DNA of 64,000 nt, taken from contig MNUG01000018.1 of assembly GCA_001871905.1 (NCBI GenBank), positions 42,113 through 106,112 of the forward strand. The letters run 5' to 3'. The notes below the pieces were generated by a model. The model was not told the DNA's origin. It searched no databases and was given only the letters and a program-made list of their open reading frames with translations. The stretch comes from Alphaproteobacteria bacterium CG1_02_46_17 (GTDB lineage: Bacteria > Pseudomonadota > Alphaproteobacteria > Micavibrionales > Micavibrionaceae). Of this stretch, positions 48,980 to 59,072 are shown one piece after another. The translations under genes were made by a program, and so were the position numbers. The first letter of the stretch is position 1; every line of letters starts with the position of its first letter.

Positions 48980-49858
48980 ATGCCTAGCTTACGCGACTAT
49001 CGTGACCGCATAGTTTCCGTGAAGTCCACTCGTAAAATTACGAGTGCGATGAAAATGGTGGCGGCCTCAAAACTCAAACGCGCGCAAGAAGCTGCAGAAG
49101 CTTCCCAGCCATACGCCAAGGCAATGGCCGGAATGGTGTCCCGCGTTGCTGCTGGTGTGCATGGTGATGCGGGCCCAAAACTTCTGATCGGGACAGGCTC
49201 CGACCAACGCCATTTGCTGGTTGTTGTGTCGTCTGACCGTGGTTTGTGTGGCGGGTTTAACAGTAACCTTGTGCGCTTCACCAGAAACGAAGTTCGTCGC
49301 CTGACAACTGCAGGAAAAAAAGTTCAGATTATTTGTGTTGGCCGCAAGGCGCGTGATGTTCTGAAACGTGAATTTTCATCGTTAATCATCGAAACAATCA
49401 CGGGATTGGGTGGCAGAAAACGCCTCAGTTTTGCCGATGCTCAAAAAGTTTCCGATCTGGTTCTTGGCATGTTCAATGCGGGCAAATTTGATGTGTGTTC
49501 GCTCGTGTTCAACCAGTTTGTATCAATTTTGACCCAGAAACCAAACACACAACAATTGATTCCGTTTGTTGTGGCTGCCAACGAAAACGCAGATGCAACC
49601 TCGGCACCATACAGCTTTGAACCGGAAGAAGATGTGATTCTGGCTGAAATTCTGCCTAAGAATATTAGTATTCAGATATTCCGCGCGATGCTGGATAGTG
49701 CAGCAGGGGAACAAGCAGCCCGTATGACGGCGATGGATAACGCAACGCGTAACGCAGGCGATATGATTAAAAATCTGTCGATTAAATATAACCGCGCCCG
49801 TCAGGCCTACATTACCAAAGAATTGATCGAAATTATCTCGGGAGCAGAGGCAGTCTAA
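48980..49858 (+). CDS. atpG: ATP synthase F1 gamma subunit
   Basis: Rotary central-stalk subunit. The 292-residue protein has the N-terminal [25 protein letters not shown] and the C-terminal [14 protein letters not shown] motif ([17 protein letters not shown]) with [14 protein letters not shown]. Next to it, instead of atpD, lies an acid phosphatase gene 3 nt away. Confidence 0.97.
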   Translation: MPSLRDYRDRIVSVKSTRKITSAMKMVAASKLKRAQEAAEASQPYAKAMAGMVSRVAAGVHGDAGPKLLIGTGSDQRHLLVVVSSDRGLCGGFNSNLVRFTRNEVRRLTTAGKKVQIICVGRKARDVLKREFSSLIIETITGLGGRKRLSFADAQKVSDLVLGMFNAGKFDVCSLVFNQFVSILTQKPNTQQLIPFVVAANENADATSAPYSFEPEEDVILAEILPKNISIQIFRAMLDSAAGEQAARMTAMDNATRNAGDMIKNLSIKYNRARQAYITKELIEIISGAEAV

Positions 49859-49861
49859 ATC

Positions 49862-50626
49862 ATGATGAAATGCGGTTTAAGATATTTTTGTTTGATGATA
49901 GCACTCGGAACGATAGGTTTCGGGTCTGTGGTTCATGCCGCCGATGTCCCATTTAATGAAATCAAATTTGCAAAATCAGATTGGGCGCCGGAACTGATTC
50001 AGGCGTTGACAGATGGGCCAGCCATTCTGTCAAAAGACGAACAGTTTGATATTGTTCCTGCACCTGCCAATGATAGTGAAAGCACAAAGCAGGATCTGGA
50101 CTATTTGCGCGCCATCGCAAAGACCGAACGCACAGCGGATGAAATTGAAAAAATTGAATGGGAAAATCGTAACATCCCGCTCAGTGCCTTTGAACGTGAC
50201 GGTCTGATTGACTTGGCTAAAAATGATGACATTCGCCTGTTTTCGCTCAAAACCGATCGGGAGATCAGCTATTTTATTCTAAGCAAAAAAATGGAATATG
50301 GCCGCGCTCGCCCAAGCCAACTGGCAACAGATTTAGAAACAGTGATTCCTAATCCGCCACACGCGTCTTATCCATCCGGTCATGCGGGTCAATCATGGAT
50401 GGTGGCTCTGGTACTGTCTGAAATTGATCCGGTCAATGCAGAAAAATTCAAAAATCAAGCGATTGATATTGCTCACCGCCGCGAGATTGCAGGGGTGCAT
50501 TATCCGGCAGACTCTGCTGCGGGGCGCGATCTGGCTGAAAAAGTTTTCGCAAAGTTGTTGGCGGTTCCGGAATACAAGCAAGAGCTTGAAAAAGTAAAAA
50601 CATCTTATGTTGTGACGCTCAAATAG
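49862..50626 (+). CDS. Secreted PAP2-family (class A) acid phosphatase
   Basis: 254-residue protein with a signal peptide (cleavage after VVHA, about residue 26). The full phosphatase signature is present: K143-x6-R150-P151, P171-S-G-H174, and R207-x5-H213-x3-D217. Such periplasmic enzymes hydrolyse phosphomonoesters or lipid phosphates. It sits 3 nt after atpG and 65 nt before atpD, so it is part of the ATP synthase transcript, which is unusual. A functional link to phosphate supply is only a guess. Confidence 0.86.
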   Translation: MMKCGLRYFCLMIALGTIGFGSVVHAADVPFNEIKFAKSDWAPELIQALTDGPAILSKDEQFDIVPAPANDSESTKQDLDYLRAIAKTERTADEIEKIEWENRNIPLSAFERDGLIDLAKNDDIRLFSLKTDREISYFILSKKMEYGRARPSQLATDLETVIPNPPHASYPSGHAGQSWMVALVLSEIDPVNAEKFKNQAIDIAHRREIAGVHYPADSAAGRDLAEKVFAKLLAVPEYKQELEKVKTSYVVTLK

Positions 50627-50688
50627 AACGCAGAATAAGTTAAATATTTGAAAGATAAAAAATTCAATTTTATTGGAAGGAAAAGTAA

Positions 50689-52119
<1,431 letters not shown>

Positions 52120-52123
52120 TAAA

Positions 52124-52495
52124 ATGGGAAAAGAACTCTCGACCACACCAACACCCGAAGCCGTTCGTCTGGCTGTCGAATTTGATAAAGTTCGGCTTGA
52201 TAAGACGTCCGAGTTGCTGGGTGTCTGTGCGGGGGTCGCGATTTTAGGCGTTATTCCATTTCTTGGCCCTCTTGCTGATGGAAATTATCCGGGGTTGGCG
52301 CGGGATGCTGCGGCGGTGGGCATTCTGTGGTGGGGTGCATTGGTCTGGCGAGTTCGTGTCATTGCTGATCGCTTTGACAATGCTGCTAATCCAAATTCTG
52401 GGTATCAACCAACACAATGGGCCCTCTGTAGGGCTGAAAAAGAAATTAAGAATAATGCGTTAACTCCTGATAATTTGAGGTTAGATCAAGCATAA
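52124..52495 (+). CDS. Small two-helix membrane protein between atpD and atpC
   Basis: Unrecognised 123-residue protein with two predicted transmembrane segments (about residues 31-50 and 59-80) and polar ends. The open frame reaches back into atpD, but the ATG at 52124 is 4 nt after the atpD stop. Its stop overlaps the atpC ATG (TAATG), so it is tightly coupled to both neighbours. Position suggests an ATP-synthase accessory factor, but no sequence evidence supports a role. Confidence 0.66.
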   Translation: MGKELSTTPTPEAVRLAVEFDKVRLDKTSELLGVCAGVAILGVIPFLGPLADGNYPGLARDAAAVGILWWGALVWRVRVIADRFDNAANPNSGYQPTQWALCRAEKEIKNNALTPDNLRLDQA

Positions 52496-52911
52496 TGTCT
52501 GAAAATAATTTGTTTAATTTCGAATTGGTCTCACCGGAAGAAAAACTGGTCTCGGAACAGGCTTTTCAAGTCTCTATCCCCGGTGAAGAAGGGGATGTCG
52601 GTGTTCGTGCCGGACACATGGCTTTGGTGATGTCGGTGCGACCCGGTGTTGTTGAAGTAATCCGGTCGGAAGGTGGCGCAGTCGAAAAGATATTTATCGC
52701 TGGCGGTTTTGCAGATATTTCCCAGACCAACTGCACTGTATTGGCCGAAGAAGCAATTCCTCTGGCCTCCATTAAGGCAGAGCCACTGCAGATTGAACTG
52801 GCTCGTTTGAATGAAGAATTATCCTTCGCAGAAACTGCAGAACAAAAGACCAACCTCTCTAAACGGATTACTGTGGTCATGGCGATGCTGGATGCTGTAA
52901 AAGCGGCGTAA
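52495..52911 (+). CDS. atpC: ATP synthase F1 epsilon subunit
   Basis: Central-stalk and regulatory subunit. The 138-residue protein has the N-terminal beta sandwich (FELVSPEEKLVSEQAFQVSIPGEEGDVGV) and a C-terminal helical hairpin. The start codon overlaps the preceding stop. Confidence 0.95.
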   Translation: MSENNLFNFELVSPEEKLVSEQAFQVSIPGEEGDVGVRAGHMALVMSVRPGVVEVIRSEGGAVEKIFIAGGFADISQTNCTVLAEEAIPLASIKAEPLQIELARLNEELSFAETAEQKTNLSKRITVVMAMLDAVKAA

Positions 52912-52916
52912 GAAGA

Positions 52917-53372
52917 ATGTCACAAGAACAGCTTGGGTTTCTGGCGTTTGCTCTTGCAGTACTTCTAGCGACCCCATTGTATGTCTTTACAGGCTTTAAG
53001 GATATACCTTCCCGAGTAGTATACCTTCTTCATTATTTATTTTTACTTTTCTTATCAGCAATCTCAGCTATTCCTTTTATTATATGGGGAGTGCCTGGAA
53101 TAATATCTGTGTTGATAGCATTTTTTCTAAAAAAAGCAGGCCGTATTAACTATGAAGAACTAAAATCCTGTATCGTCATTTACACAACTGTGTATGGGTT
53201 GTCTCCAGCTATTATGTTTTGCGTTGTCTCCTTACTTTCTCTGCTAGGGGAGATAAAAGGTTCTGACAATGTAAGCGGCATGGTAATACTATTTGTTCCC
53301 GTTACGGCTGTCGTTGGGTTCATGGCGTTATTGGTGATGTTATTTATAGCAAGAACCTTTTTTAAGGACTAA
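52917..53372 (+). CDS. Hypothetical four-helix membrane protein
   Basis: Unrecognised 151-residue, strongly hydrophobic protein with four likely transmembrane segments (about 6-25, 33-70 as one or two, 86-110, 122-147). It begins 5 nt after atpC and ends directly before the operon terminator, so it is the last gene of the atp transcript. Its base composition is visibly more A/T-rich than the atp genes, suggesting later acquisition. Confidence 0.62.
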   Translation: MSQEQLGFLAFALAVLLATPLYVFTGFKDIPSRVVYLLHYLFLLFLSAISAIPFIIWGVPGIISVLIAFFLKKAGRINYEELKSCIVIYTTVYGLSPAIMFCVVSLLSLLGEIKGSDNVSGMVILFVPVTAVVGFMALLVMLFIARTFFKD

Positions 53373-53373
53373 G

Positions 53374-53397
53374 CCCGACACAATGTCGGGTTTTTTT
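53374..53397 (+). terminator. Intrinsic terminator of the atp operon
   Basis: A 7-bp stem CCCGACA/TGTCGGG (53374-53380, 53384-53390) with a CAA loop is followed by seven T residues. Confidence 0.95.
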
Positions 53398-53408
53398 ATG
53401 TCTCCTGC

Positions 53409-53502
53409 TCGTCATCCCGTTGGCGCGTCCCGAAGGGGCGCTCGCACGAACGGGATCCAGAAAAGAACTAACTGGATTGCGTCGCTGTCACTCGCAATGA
53501 CG
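53409..53502. repeat. Nested inverted-repeat intergenic element
   Basis: Two palindromic modules are nested. Outer ends CGTCAT (53410-53415) and ATGACG (53497-53502) are inverted copies, as are ATCCAG (53455-53460) and CTGGAT (53472-53477); inside the first module CCCGTT pairs with AACGGG. The theme GTCATCCCG...GGGATCCAG and CTGGATTGCG...CGCAATGACGA is typical of dispersed palindromic elements in alphaproteobacteria. The following 60 nt (about 53506-53570) look like further low-complexity intergenic filler. Confidence 0.6.
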
Positions 53503-53647
53503 AACCCTTGGTGTCTTCGTGTCTTGGTGGTAAAAACTACTCTGCGCCTTTGCGGTAAATAAAACTATCTAGGAATAAAGTCCTTTACATTTTATCAAGT
53601 CTGTGGTAATGCTTAAGGCGATACGTATCCTGCGGCTGGAAAAGTGC

Positions 53648-53844
53648 CGCACAAGACAGCGCCTGTGGGCGCCCACGCCTGATTTTGTTGAGTAACAAAA
53701 CAGGAATAAAGCATACACCTTTCTCGTGCGCCGGAGTGTTCCGGTTTTTGAAAGCAGAGAAAGACCAGTATAAATATCCCCCGTGCCCTCGAAAGAGGAA
53801 CCTCGCACCGGCCCCGATGGCCTAGGGAATATGCTGTGCGGGGG
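53648..53844 (+). other. Strongly structured gene-free region, possible ncRNA
   Basis: Several stable hairpins cluster here: GTGGGCGCCCAC (53665-53676), an 11-bp stem CCTG/TTTTGTT with AACAAAA/CAGG (53678-53704), CCGGA/TCCGG plus five T (53731-53749), and a branched fold with outer CCCCCG/CGGGGG (53778-53783, 53839-53844) enclosing GTGC/GCAC, CCTC-GAAA-GAGG and GGCC/GGCC. The GAAA tetraloop favours the plus strand. I do not recognise it as RNase P, tmRNA, SRP or 6S RNA. No convincing gene is seen from 53398 to 53956. Confidence 0.4.
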
Positions 53845-53956
53845 AGTTGTGCTGCCCAAATTTTGATGAAATTATTCTTGGACTCTTTTTATAGAGGGGG
53901 CTCATTGGACTTGGTCGGACTCAAAATACCAGAACGCATGTAGTTCTCGGGTATAA

Positions 53957-54700
53957 CTAACGGCTCAGCAAGACATAATAAGCGTAGTAGGAATCACTGG
54001 CAGTTGATTGATAACAGCCTCTGGTTCTCCCTGTAAGCTCGGGCGTTGCGACACCACCGATAAAGTCTCCGCAGCCAAAAGTCGTGCCGGATGAGCTGCC
54101 GAATTTCGCAGCAGTGGCAGGATTAGGGTTGGACCCATACGGATCAGCACCAGCCTGCTGTGGGGGAAGGCCATTCGGATTATCAACACCAAGAGAATTG
54201 TTATATTCGAGGCAAAACGCTTTGTTGACTTTCAGGATCATCATTAATTCTGTATCGGGGCAAGCCGAGTTCCCAACATCTTGCACACCATAAACTCCGG
54301 AGAAAAGATAATCCGACGCAGGATTGGTTACCATGTGTCCGGATGGTTTCTGCCACTTGGCGCGTCCCGCATCCTGATCAAAAATATGACATTTGTTATC
54401 CGGAGGAGTTTGATATTCGGCCTGTCCGGCATAATCCCCAGCACTATCAAAATCGGGATGATAAAACCTCAAATCCTGTTCGGAACATCCTTGCCGTACC
54501 AGTTTTTCAACAGCACGCTGAGTGGCGTTGCCATAAGATATAAACTCACTCACAACGACCTTGGCTGTTTTCTGATCGACATCCCCGGTGGTCTGACGCA
54601 TGCCACGACCAAAGGCAAGAATAAGAGCAGTAAAGAGAGCAATCCCCACGAAAACATAAACTAAGGCGCTACCGCTTTGTGAGGAAGATGCTTTCTTCAT
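53957..54700 (-). CDS. Pilin-like or single-pass exported protein in the Dot/Icm cluster
   Basis: 247-residue protein with a short basic N-terminus and one hydrophobic segment (about residues 11-31, SALVYVFVGIALFTALILAFG). The remainder is Gly/Asn/Pro-rich and has several cysteines, suggesting an extracytoplasmic disulfide-bonded domain. The N-terminus resembles pilin or pseudopilin helices, but no clear prepilin peptidase site is seen. Its ATG overlaps the DotL stop (TGATG), so it belongs to the dotM-dotL transcript. Not a recognised Dot/Icm component. Confidence 0.6.
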   Translation of the reverse strand: MKKASSSQSGSALVYVFVGIALFTALILAFGRGMRQTTGDVDQKTAKVVVSEFISYGNATQRAVEKLVRQGCSEQDLRFYHPDFDSAGDYAGQAEYQTPPDNKCHIFDQDAGRAKWQKPSGHMVTNPASDYLFSGVYGVQDVGNSACPDTELMMILKVNKAFCLEYNNSLGVDNPNGLPPQQAGADPYGSNPNPATAAKFGSSSGTTFGCGDFIGGVATPELTGRTRGCYQSTASDSYYAYYVLLSR

Positions 54701-57000
54701 CAGACATTTTCCTCATTGGAAGATGATTTTTCAGCATCATCCTTGGCTTTTTGCGCAAAGTTCTTTTCTTCGTCCGAACGGAAAATAGAGTCGCGTGCTT
54801 TTTGCGCTGCTTCTTCCAGAACGGTTTTTGATGCTTCATCCAGATCAACAGAAGCCTCGGCACGTTCAACAAAATCCATCCATGATGTTCCAGTCGGGAT
54901 TTCATTTCCGTCATCGGCAACAACTTCATCTTGCTGTTGTTGGCTACTACCAAAATACCCCATTGGGTTTCCGCCGCTCTTCACGGCTCCCTGAGCTACC
55001 CCAGCAGGAGCGGCAGGGGCTTCCATCATTTCATCAAGGGAATGGGATAGGCCATAAACGGAAACCAGACCAAAAATCCCGTGGTCGATTTCTGGTGAAC
55101 CAGTCCGTTTGGATAACTCAACGGCACGGCGCAACGCATCGATTTCGACAGATGTGGGTAAGGAAACATCAGCTTTGGCTGCGGTCCATCCTTTTTTAAC
55201 CATCATATCGCGCAGCTTTGTGATGGCTGCAGTATGTTTCAATATAGTTTCGTCCGAAGGTGGCAAAGCGATATAACGCGTGACGCGCATCGCCTTGGCA
55301 TGGCCTGGGTTTGAATAAAAGAATTTGACATCGACAACACGTTCACCAAACGCAATGACGGCCTGACCTCTTTTGAAAGAACGGATGGCATCATAGTTGG
55401 CGCGTCCACGGGTCTGGACACTGGCCTGCATGTTGTCGGAATAGGAATGAGACATGCTTCCGGCTTCGGTTGCAAAACCAGACACCTCGGTCACGAAGGA
55501 GGACCCAACAGTTTTCTCGAAAAATTCTTTGGTTTGTGTAGGGTCTTCGAGCTTCCCGAAAATCTTGATGTTACAGTTCGCAGCAATCGAACGGGCTTCT
55601 TCTTTGATACGTTTTTCCAGCGCCGGTAAATCCTGTGCCGAGAACACCATCGAGAAACCGAGTGAACGGGCCTGCGCGGCCATAACAGCCATACCTTGCG
55701 CGGCGTAATATCCGACCTCGTCAAAAATGGTCATGAATGGAGTTGCCGAGTTGGTTGGCTTGTTCTCGATAACGGTTGCGGTATCGCCTTCAATGGTCGA
55801 ACCAAGGGACGCCCCCATCATACCTTTCAGGGTGGTGGCCACAATCTTACCGAGGTTGGCGGCTTCATCACCGGATTTTTCCAAAGCAGGGATCAGAACA
55901 ACCAGAATACGACGGTTCAGAACAACGTCGAGCATATCAACGTCTGCGGCTTGAGCGTCAAAAATATATCCGTAATCATCCGCCAAAGATTGCAGTGAAC
56001 GGGTGAACTGCATGGACAGATAACCGTGCTGGGTTTTGGCGGTGGTGGTATCAATCATCGGCTGGTCGGGGCCCATTGGCTTGTCACGGCCTTCATCATC
56101 AAATGCGGCGTCCACATAACCAGGCAGTGTCTCGAGATAACCTTTCAGACCTTGACGCAAATGTTCGGGGATCATTTCATCGCGCGACAGCTTGACGATA
56201 CTACCCAAAGTCAGGTTCTGACGGATAATTCCGACACTCAAAGGAATATCCAGAAAATCACGGCGCCATGTCAGGACAGGCAGCAAAGACCCGATCAGGG
56301 AGACCGCACGCTCTTTCCACATTGCGTTGTCGCCTTCGGCATCCGGCATCAGGGAAACCAGCATTTGTGTCAGATAGGACGCCGAACCACTCGAGAACGG
56401 GTTCATGGTGTTTGACGGTGCTTTTTTGTCAGAGTTACCGGTCATATAGTTGAGAACCAGCAAATCATCATCACGACCAAAACGACGAACCAGAGAAGAG
56501 AGCGAGGACCACAAATCAGTGTCCGCCTTACCATCGATATAGACAAACCCTGATCCCCATGCGAGAGCATTGCTCGCCATGGATTTCAATCCTTCGGTTT
56601 TACCCGAACCGGTTGTTCCGAGATAAAGAACGTGAGTTCTGGCATCAGAGTTACTGAACCAGACTTCTTCGCGGTTAGGGTCGGTATTCCCCAGATAAAG
56701 AATTCCTTCGGCTTCACCGCTTCTGTTATTTTTATCTTTGAATTTTGCGCCCAGAGGAAGTTTGAAAGCCAGACTTTTATCGCGTCCGCGCAGCCATAAG
56801 TAAAACAGGAGACCAACAACCAGAACGGCGTCGGCCCATTGTATCATCGTTGTATGGAAGTGGAATCCAATCCCCATCATGAAGAAGACGATAAAGGAGT
56901 GTGATGGACGCTCTAACCAAGCGCCAATCCTGACACTCAAAGGGCGAGCGTCCCTCAGAAGGGACTTATGCGAGACTTCATATTTTGAGTCGAGAGCCAT
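54700..57000 (-). CDS. dotL: Type IVB coupling protein ATPase DotL/IcmO
   Basis: Substrate-receptor ATPase of a Dot/Icm or IncI-type type IV secretion system. The 766-residue protein has two N-terminal transmembrane segments (about 34-51 and 56-71), Walker A GTTGSGKT (128-135), Walker B in FMTIFDEVGYY, and a TraG/VirD4-like C-terminal part ending in a Glu/Lys/Asp-rich tail. The N-terminal LLRDARPLSVRIGAWLERPSH is typical of DotL/TrbC. It follows an unknown gene and DotM. An IncI conjugation TrbC is the alternative reading. Confidence 0.87.
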   Translation of the reverse strand: MALDSKYEVSHKSLLRDARPLSVRIGAWLERPSHSFIVFFMMGIGFHFHTTMIQWADAVLVVGLLFYLWLRGRDKSLAFKLPLGAKFKDKNNRSGEAEGILYLGNTDPNREEVWFSNSDARTHVLYLGTTGSGKTEGLKSMASNALAWGSGFVYIDGKADTDLWSSLSSLVRRFGRDDDLLVLNYMTGNSDKKAPSNTMNPFSSGSASYLTQMLVSLMPDAEGDNAMWKERAVSLIGSLLPVLTWRRDFLDIPLSVGIIRQNLTLGSIVKLSRDEMIPEHLRQGLKGYLETLPGYVDAAFDDEGRDKPMGPDQPMIDTTTAKTQHGYLSMQFTRSLQSLADDYGYIFDAQAADVDMLDVVLNRRILVVLIPALEKSGDEAANLGKIVATTLKGMMGASLGSTIEGDTATVIENKPTNSATPFMTIFDEVGYYAAQGMAVMAAQARSLGFSMVFSAQDLPALEKRIKEEARSIAANCNIKIFGKLEDPTQTKEFFEKTVGSSFVTEVSGFATEAGSMSHSYSDNMQASVQTRGRANYDAIRSFKRGQAVIAFGERVVDVKFFYSNPGHAKAMRVTRYIALPPSDETILKHTAAITKLRDMMVKKGWTAAKADVSLPTSVEIDALRRAVELSKRTGSPEIDHGIFGLVSVYGLSHSLDEMMEAPAAPAGVAQGAVKSGGNPMGYFGSSQQQQDEVVADDGNEIPTGTSWMDFVERAEASVDLDEASKTVLEEAAQKARDSIFRSDEEKNFAQKAKDDAEKSSSNEENV

Positions 57001-57006
57001 GTGCCC

Positions 57007-57588
57007 CTATCTCCCTTCAAGAAAATCTTCTGCAGACATGGAGCCATTCTGACCATCCTGCATTGAACTATTTGATGCTGTTGTTCCCGACGCACCCGAA
57101 TTTGCGAATAATCCGATCAACGACGATGTAATAATGAACAAAATGAAAAAGATAACCAATGCGGATGAAATATAGGCGACAGGTTTGAAAACATAACTTT
57201 TCAAACGACTATTAGTATTGTTATTGCTCGGGGCGCGCAGGGCAGGCACGGAATAATCATAGGGTGAACCATACTGGCGTCCGGCAGCAGTATCAGATGA
57301 AGCCATACGAATTTGCCCTTGTGCTTGTTCCATAGCAGAGGAAACAGTCAACAAAGCTCGTACTGCATCATCGCGTTGATCGTATCGGGCAATTTCTAGA
57401 ATATCTTGTCTTGGTGTTTTCAAAACCAGAGTAAAAATAGTTCCATCTTCGTTGGCGCGGACTTCGAGAGCCGATGATTTGCTTTGCCCAACTTCCATTT
57501 GCCACACGACGGGCGACAGGGCATCTGGCAAAGACAGGATCAGGATTCCATCGACAACCTTGGCTGTGGGGACAAATTTTTCGGTCAT
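57007..57588 (-). CDS. Unknown membrane-anchored protein between DotM and DotL
   Basis: Unrecognised 193-residue protein. A soluble N-terminal domain with alternating beta strands (VDGILILSLPDALSPVVWQM) and helices is followed by a polar linker, one transmembrane segment (about residues 138-162) and a short Ser/Gly-rich tail. The frame starts at 57618, but the ATG at 57586-57588 has a GAGGA Shine-Dalgarno about 10 nt upstream. It lies 6 nt before dotL. In Legionella DotL associates with DotM, DotN, IcmS/W and LvgA; this protein could be a lineage-specific partner. Confidence 0.62.
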   Translation of the reverse strand: MTEKFVPTAKVVDGILILSLPDALSPVVWQMEVGQSKSSALEVRANEDGTIFTLVLKTPRQDILEIARYDQRDDAVRALLTVSSAMEQAQGQIRMASSDTAAGRQYGSPYDYSVPALRAPSNNNTNSRLKSYVFKPVAYISSALVIFFILFIITSSLIGLFANSGASGTTASNSSMQDGQNGSMSAEDFLEGR

Positions 57589-57625
57589 GACTTTCTTGTT
57601 CCTCATCGTAATATTCATTTATCTT

Positions 57626-58828
57626 TTAACTCCCACGGACTTTTTTGATGGCCCGTTTTTTAGACTTGCTGTAATCCAGCGGTGGAATGGGGCGTGCTTT
57701 GTCTGACGTCATATATTCGGATATTACTCTGACGGCATCTTCCATTTTAGGACGCGGGATAGGCCGCTGCGCCAGCTTTTCTGCTTTGTAGTGGCACATA
57801 GAACCCAAAGCCTCCATATGGAAGGCCTGACGTCCCAGATTATTCAAAGGATACCATAAAGCGCGGTCAAAAGCCCGTAGCCATAAAAACTGGGCTGGTG
57901 CCAGAACGCCACCTTCTTCGCGGGAGGTCATCAATCCGCGGATTAGGGCAGTATTTTCATAGGCATGCTGGTTACATTTTGACAAAATTTTGCCGGACAT
58001 ATCACGGTCACGCAAAATTTTTCTAGCCTCGCGAACCAAAGCAGAGTTCAGACGAAGACCTCTGTCATTTGACCAGCACTGCGCCAATCGGCCAAGCATA
58101 ATATCGCTCTCGGCGCGCTTGCGGATAGATTTTAGACAAAAAGCAGCCAGCAAAACCTGACGGTAAGGAGCCAGATGCATCGGGCCGCGCCATGGGTTGC
58201 CCAATTGCTGGATAAAAGCACGGGCGGCCGCATTGGCATCAACTTTTCCATCCGGTGCGGGAATATCATGATAGGCCAACCATTCTTCCGGCCCCAAAGC
58301 CTCAGCAAAAGGAGGAAGCTCGGCAGGGACAGGCGACCCCGGAGGGCGCGGAGGCTGATTGGTCGGATTAAATCCGACGAAAGGGGAAAGGATCGGAAAA
58401 TTCTTGGCTTGTCGTTTGATAAGGCGCCCAAGATCAAGGGTCATCCGGTAATGGCATTTGGGCCCGAATGTATAAGACCAGAAAGCCAGCAAAATCAGCA
58501 GAGCCGAAAATACAATGCGCAACGGCGACAGGGCCGCAATCGCAATAATATCCATGCTGGCTGTATTTAATCTTTCTTTTGGAATAGTTCTGGCGACATC
58601 ACGGATTTCTCCCAAAGTCCCCAAAGGTTTTTCTCCATCCATGATCATGTGGTCATCGCCAAGAACCAGACTGGAAATATACATTTCCCCGACGCGAACC
58701 CAACGAACACCATTGCGGATATTATCCGCTTGAAAATACCATAAGAGGATAACAAGGCCAAAGATAACGAAGGCGAGAATTGCCCAGCCAATCGCATTGC
58801 TATAACCAGTATTTGCGTTTTCTGCCAC
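57626..58828 (-). CDS. dotM: Type IVB secretion protein DotM/IcmP
   Basis: Inner-membrane partner of DotL that recognises acidic effector signals. The 400-residue protein has two transmembrane segments (about 12-33 and 94-119) and a large cytoplasmic domain with the family-typical LAPAQFLWLRAFDRALWYPLN and NNLGRQAFHMEALG. It ends in a basic KKRAIKK tail. First gene of dotM-unknown-dotL-pilin-like. The remaining Dot/Icm genes are not in the window. Confidence 0.84.
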   Translation of the reverse strand: MAENANTGYSNAIGWAILAFVIFGLVILLWYFQADNIRNGVRWVRVGEMYISSLVLGDDHMIMDGEKPLGTLGEIRDVARTIPKERLNTASMDIIAIAALSPLRIVFSALLILLAFWSYTFGPKCHYRMTLDLGRLIKRQAKNFPILSPFVGFNPTNQPPRPPGSPVPAELPPFAEALGPEEWLAYHDIPAPDGKVDANAAARAFIQQLGNPWRGPMHLAPYRQVLLAAFCLKSIRKRAESDIMLGRLAQCWSNDRGLRLNSALVREARKILRDRDMSGKILSKCNQHAYENTALIRGLMTSREEGGVLAPAQFLWLRAFDRALWYPLNNLGRQAFHMEALGSMCHYKAEKLAQRPIPRPKMEDAVRVISEYMTSDKARPIPPLDYSKSKKRAIKKVRGS

Positions 58829-59072
58829 GAAAGTACCGCCCGTTGAACTATGAAAAACTTATATCTAATGCAGGCAGAATAGCCTAAAGGCATTCTACGC
58901 TGAAATGATTAACAAATTTCTCGTGGAAAAGCCAGAACGGACTGCATCAAGAAAGGCTTTTCAAATGAAAAAAAATATGTATTATGCCGGAAATTCGATA
59001 TTTTGAAATTCGGAAGCAAATGCAAGTTTTTGATTTTCATAATATTAGGATTTAATGTCAATTTAGTGCCGT

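Noticed and set aside
53569..53859. 96-codon minus-strand ORF in the atp-dot intergenic region
   Set aside because: Overlaps the structured hairpins, has unusual composition rich in Ser, Arg and Thr, and shows no Shine-Dalgarno. Treated as non-coding.
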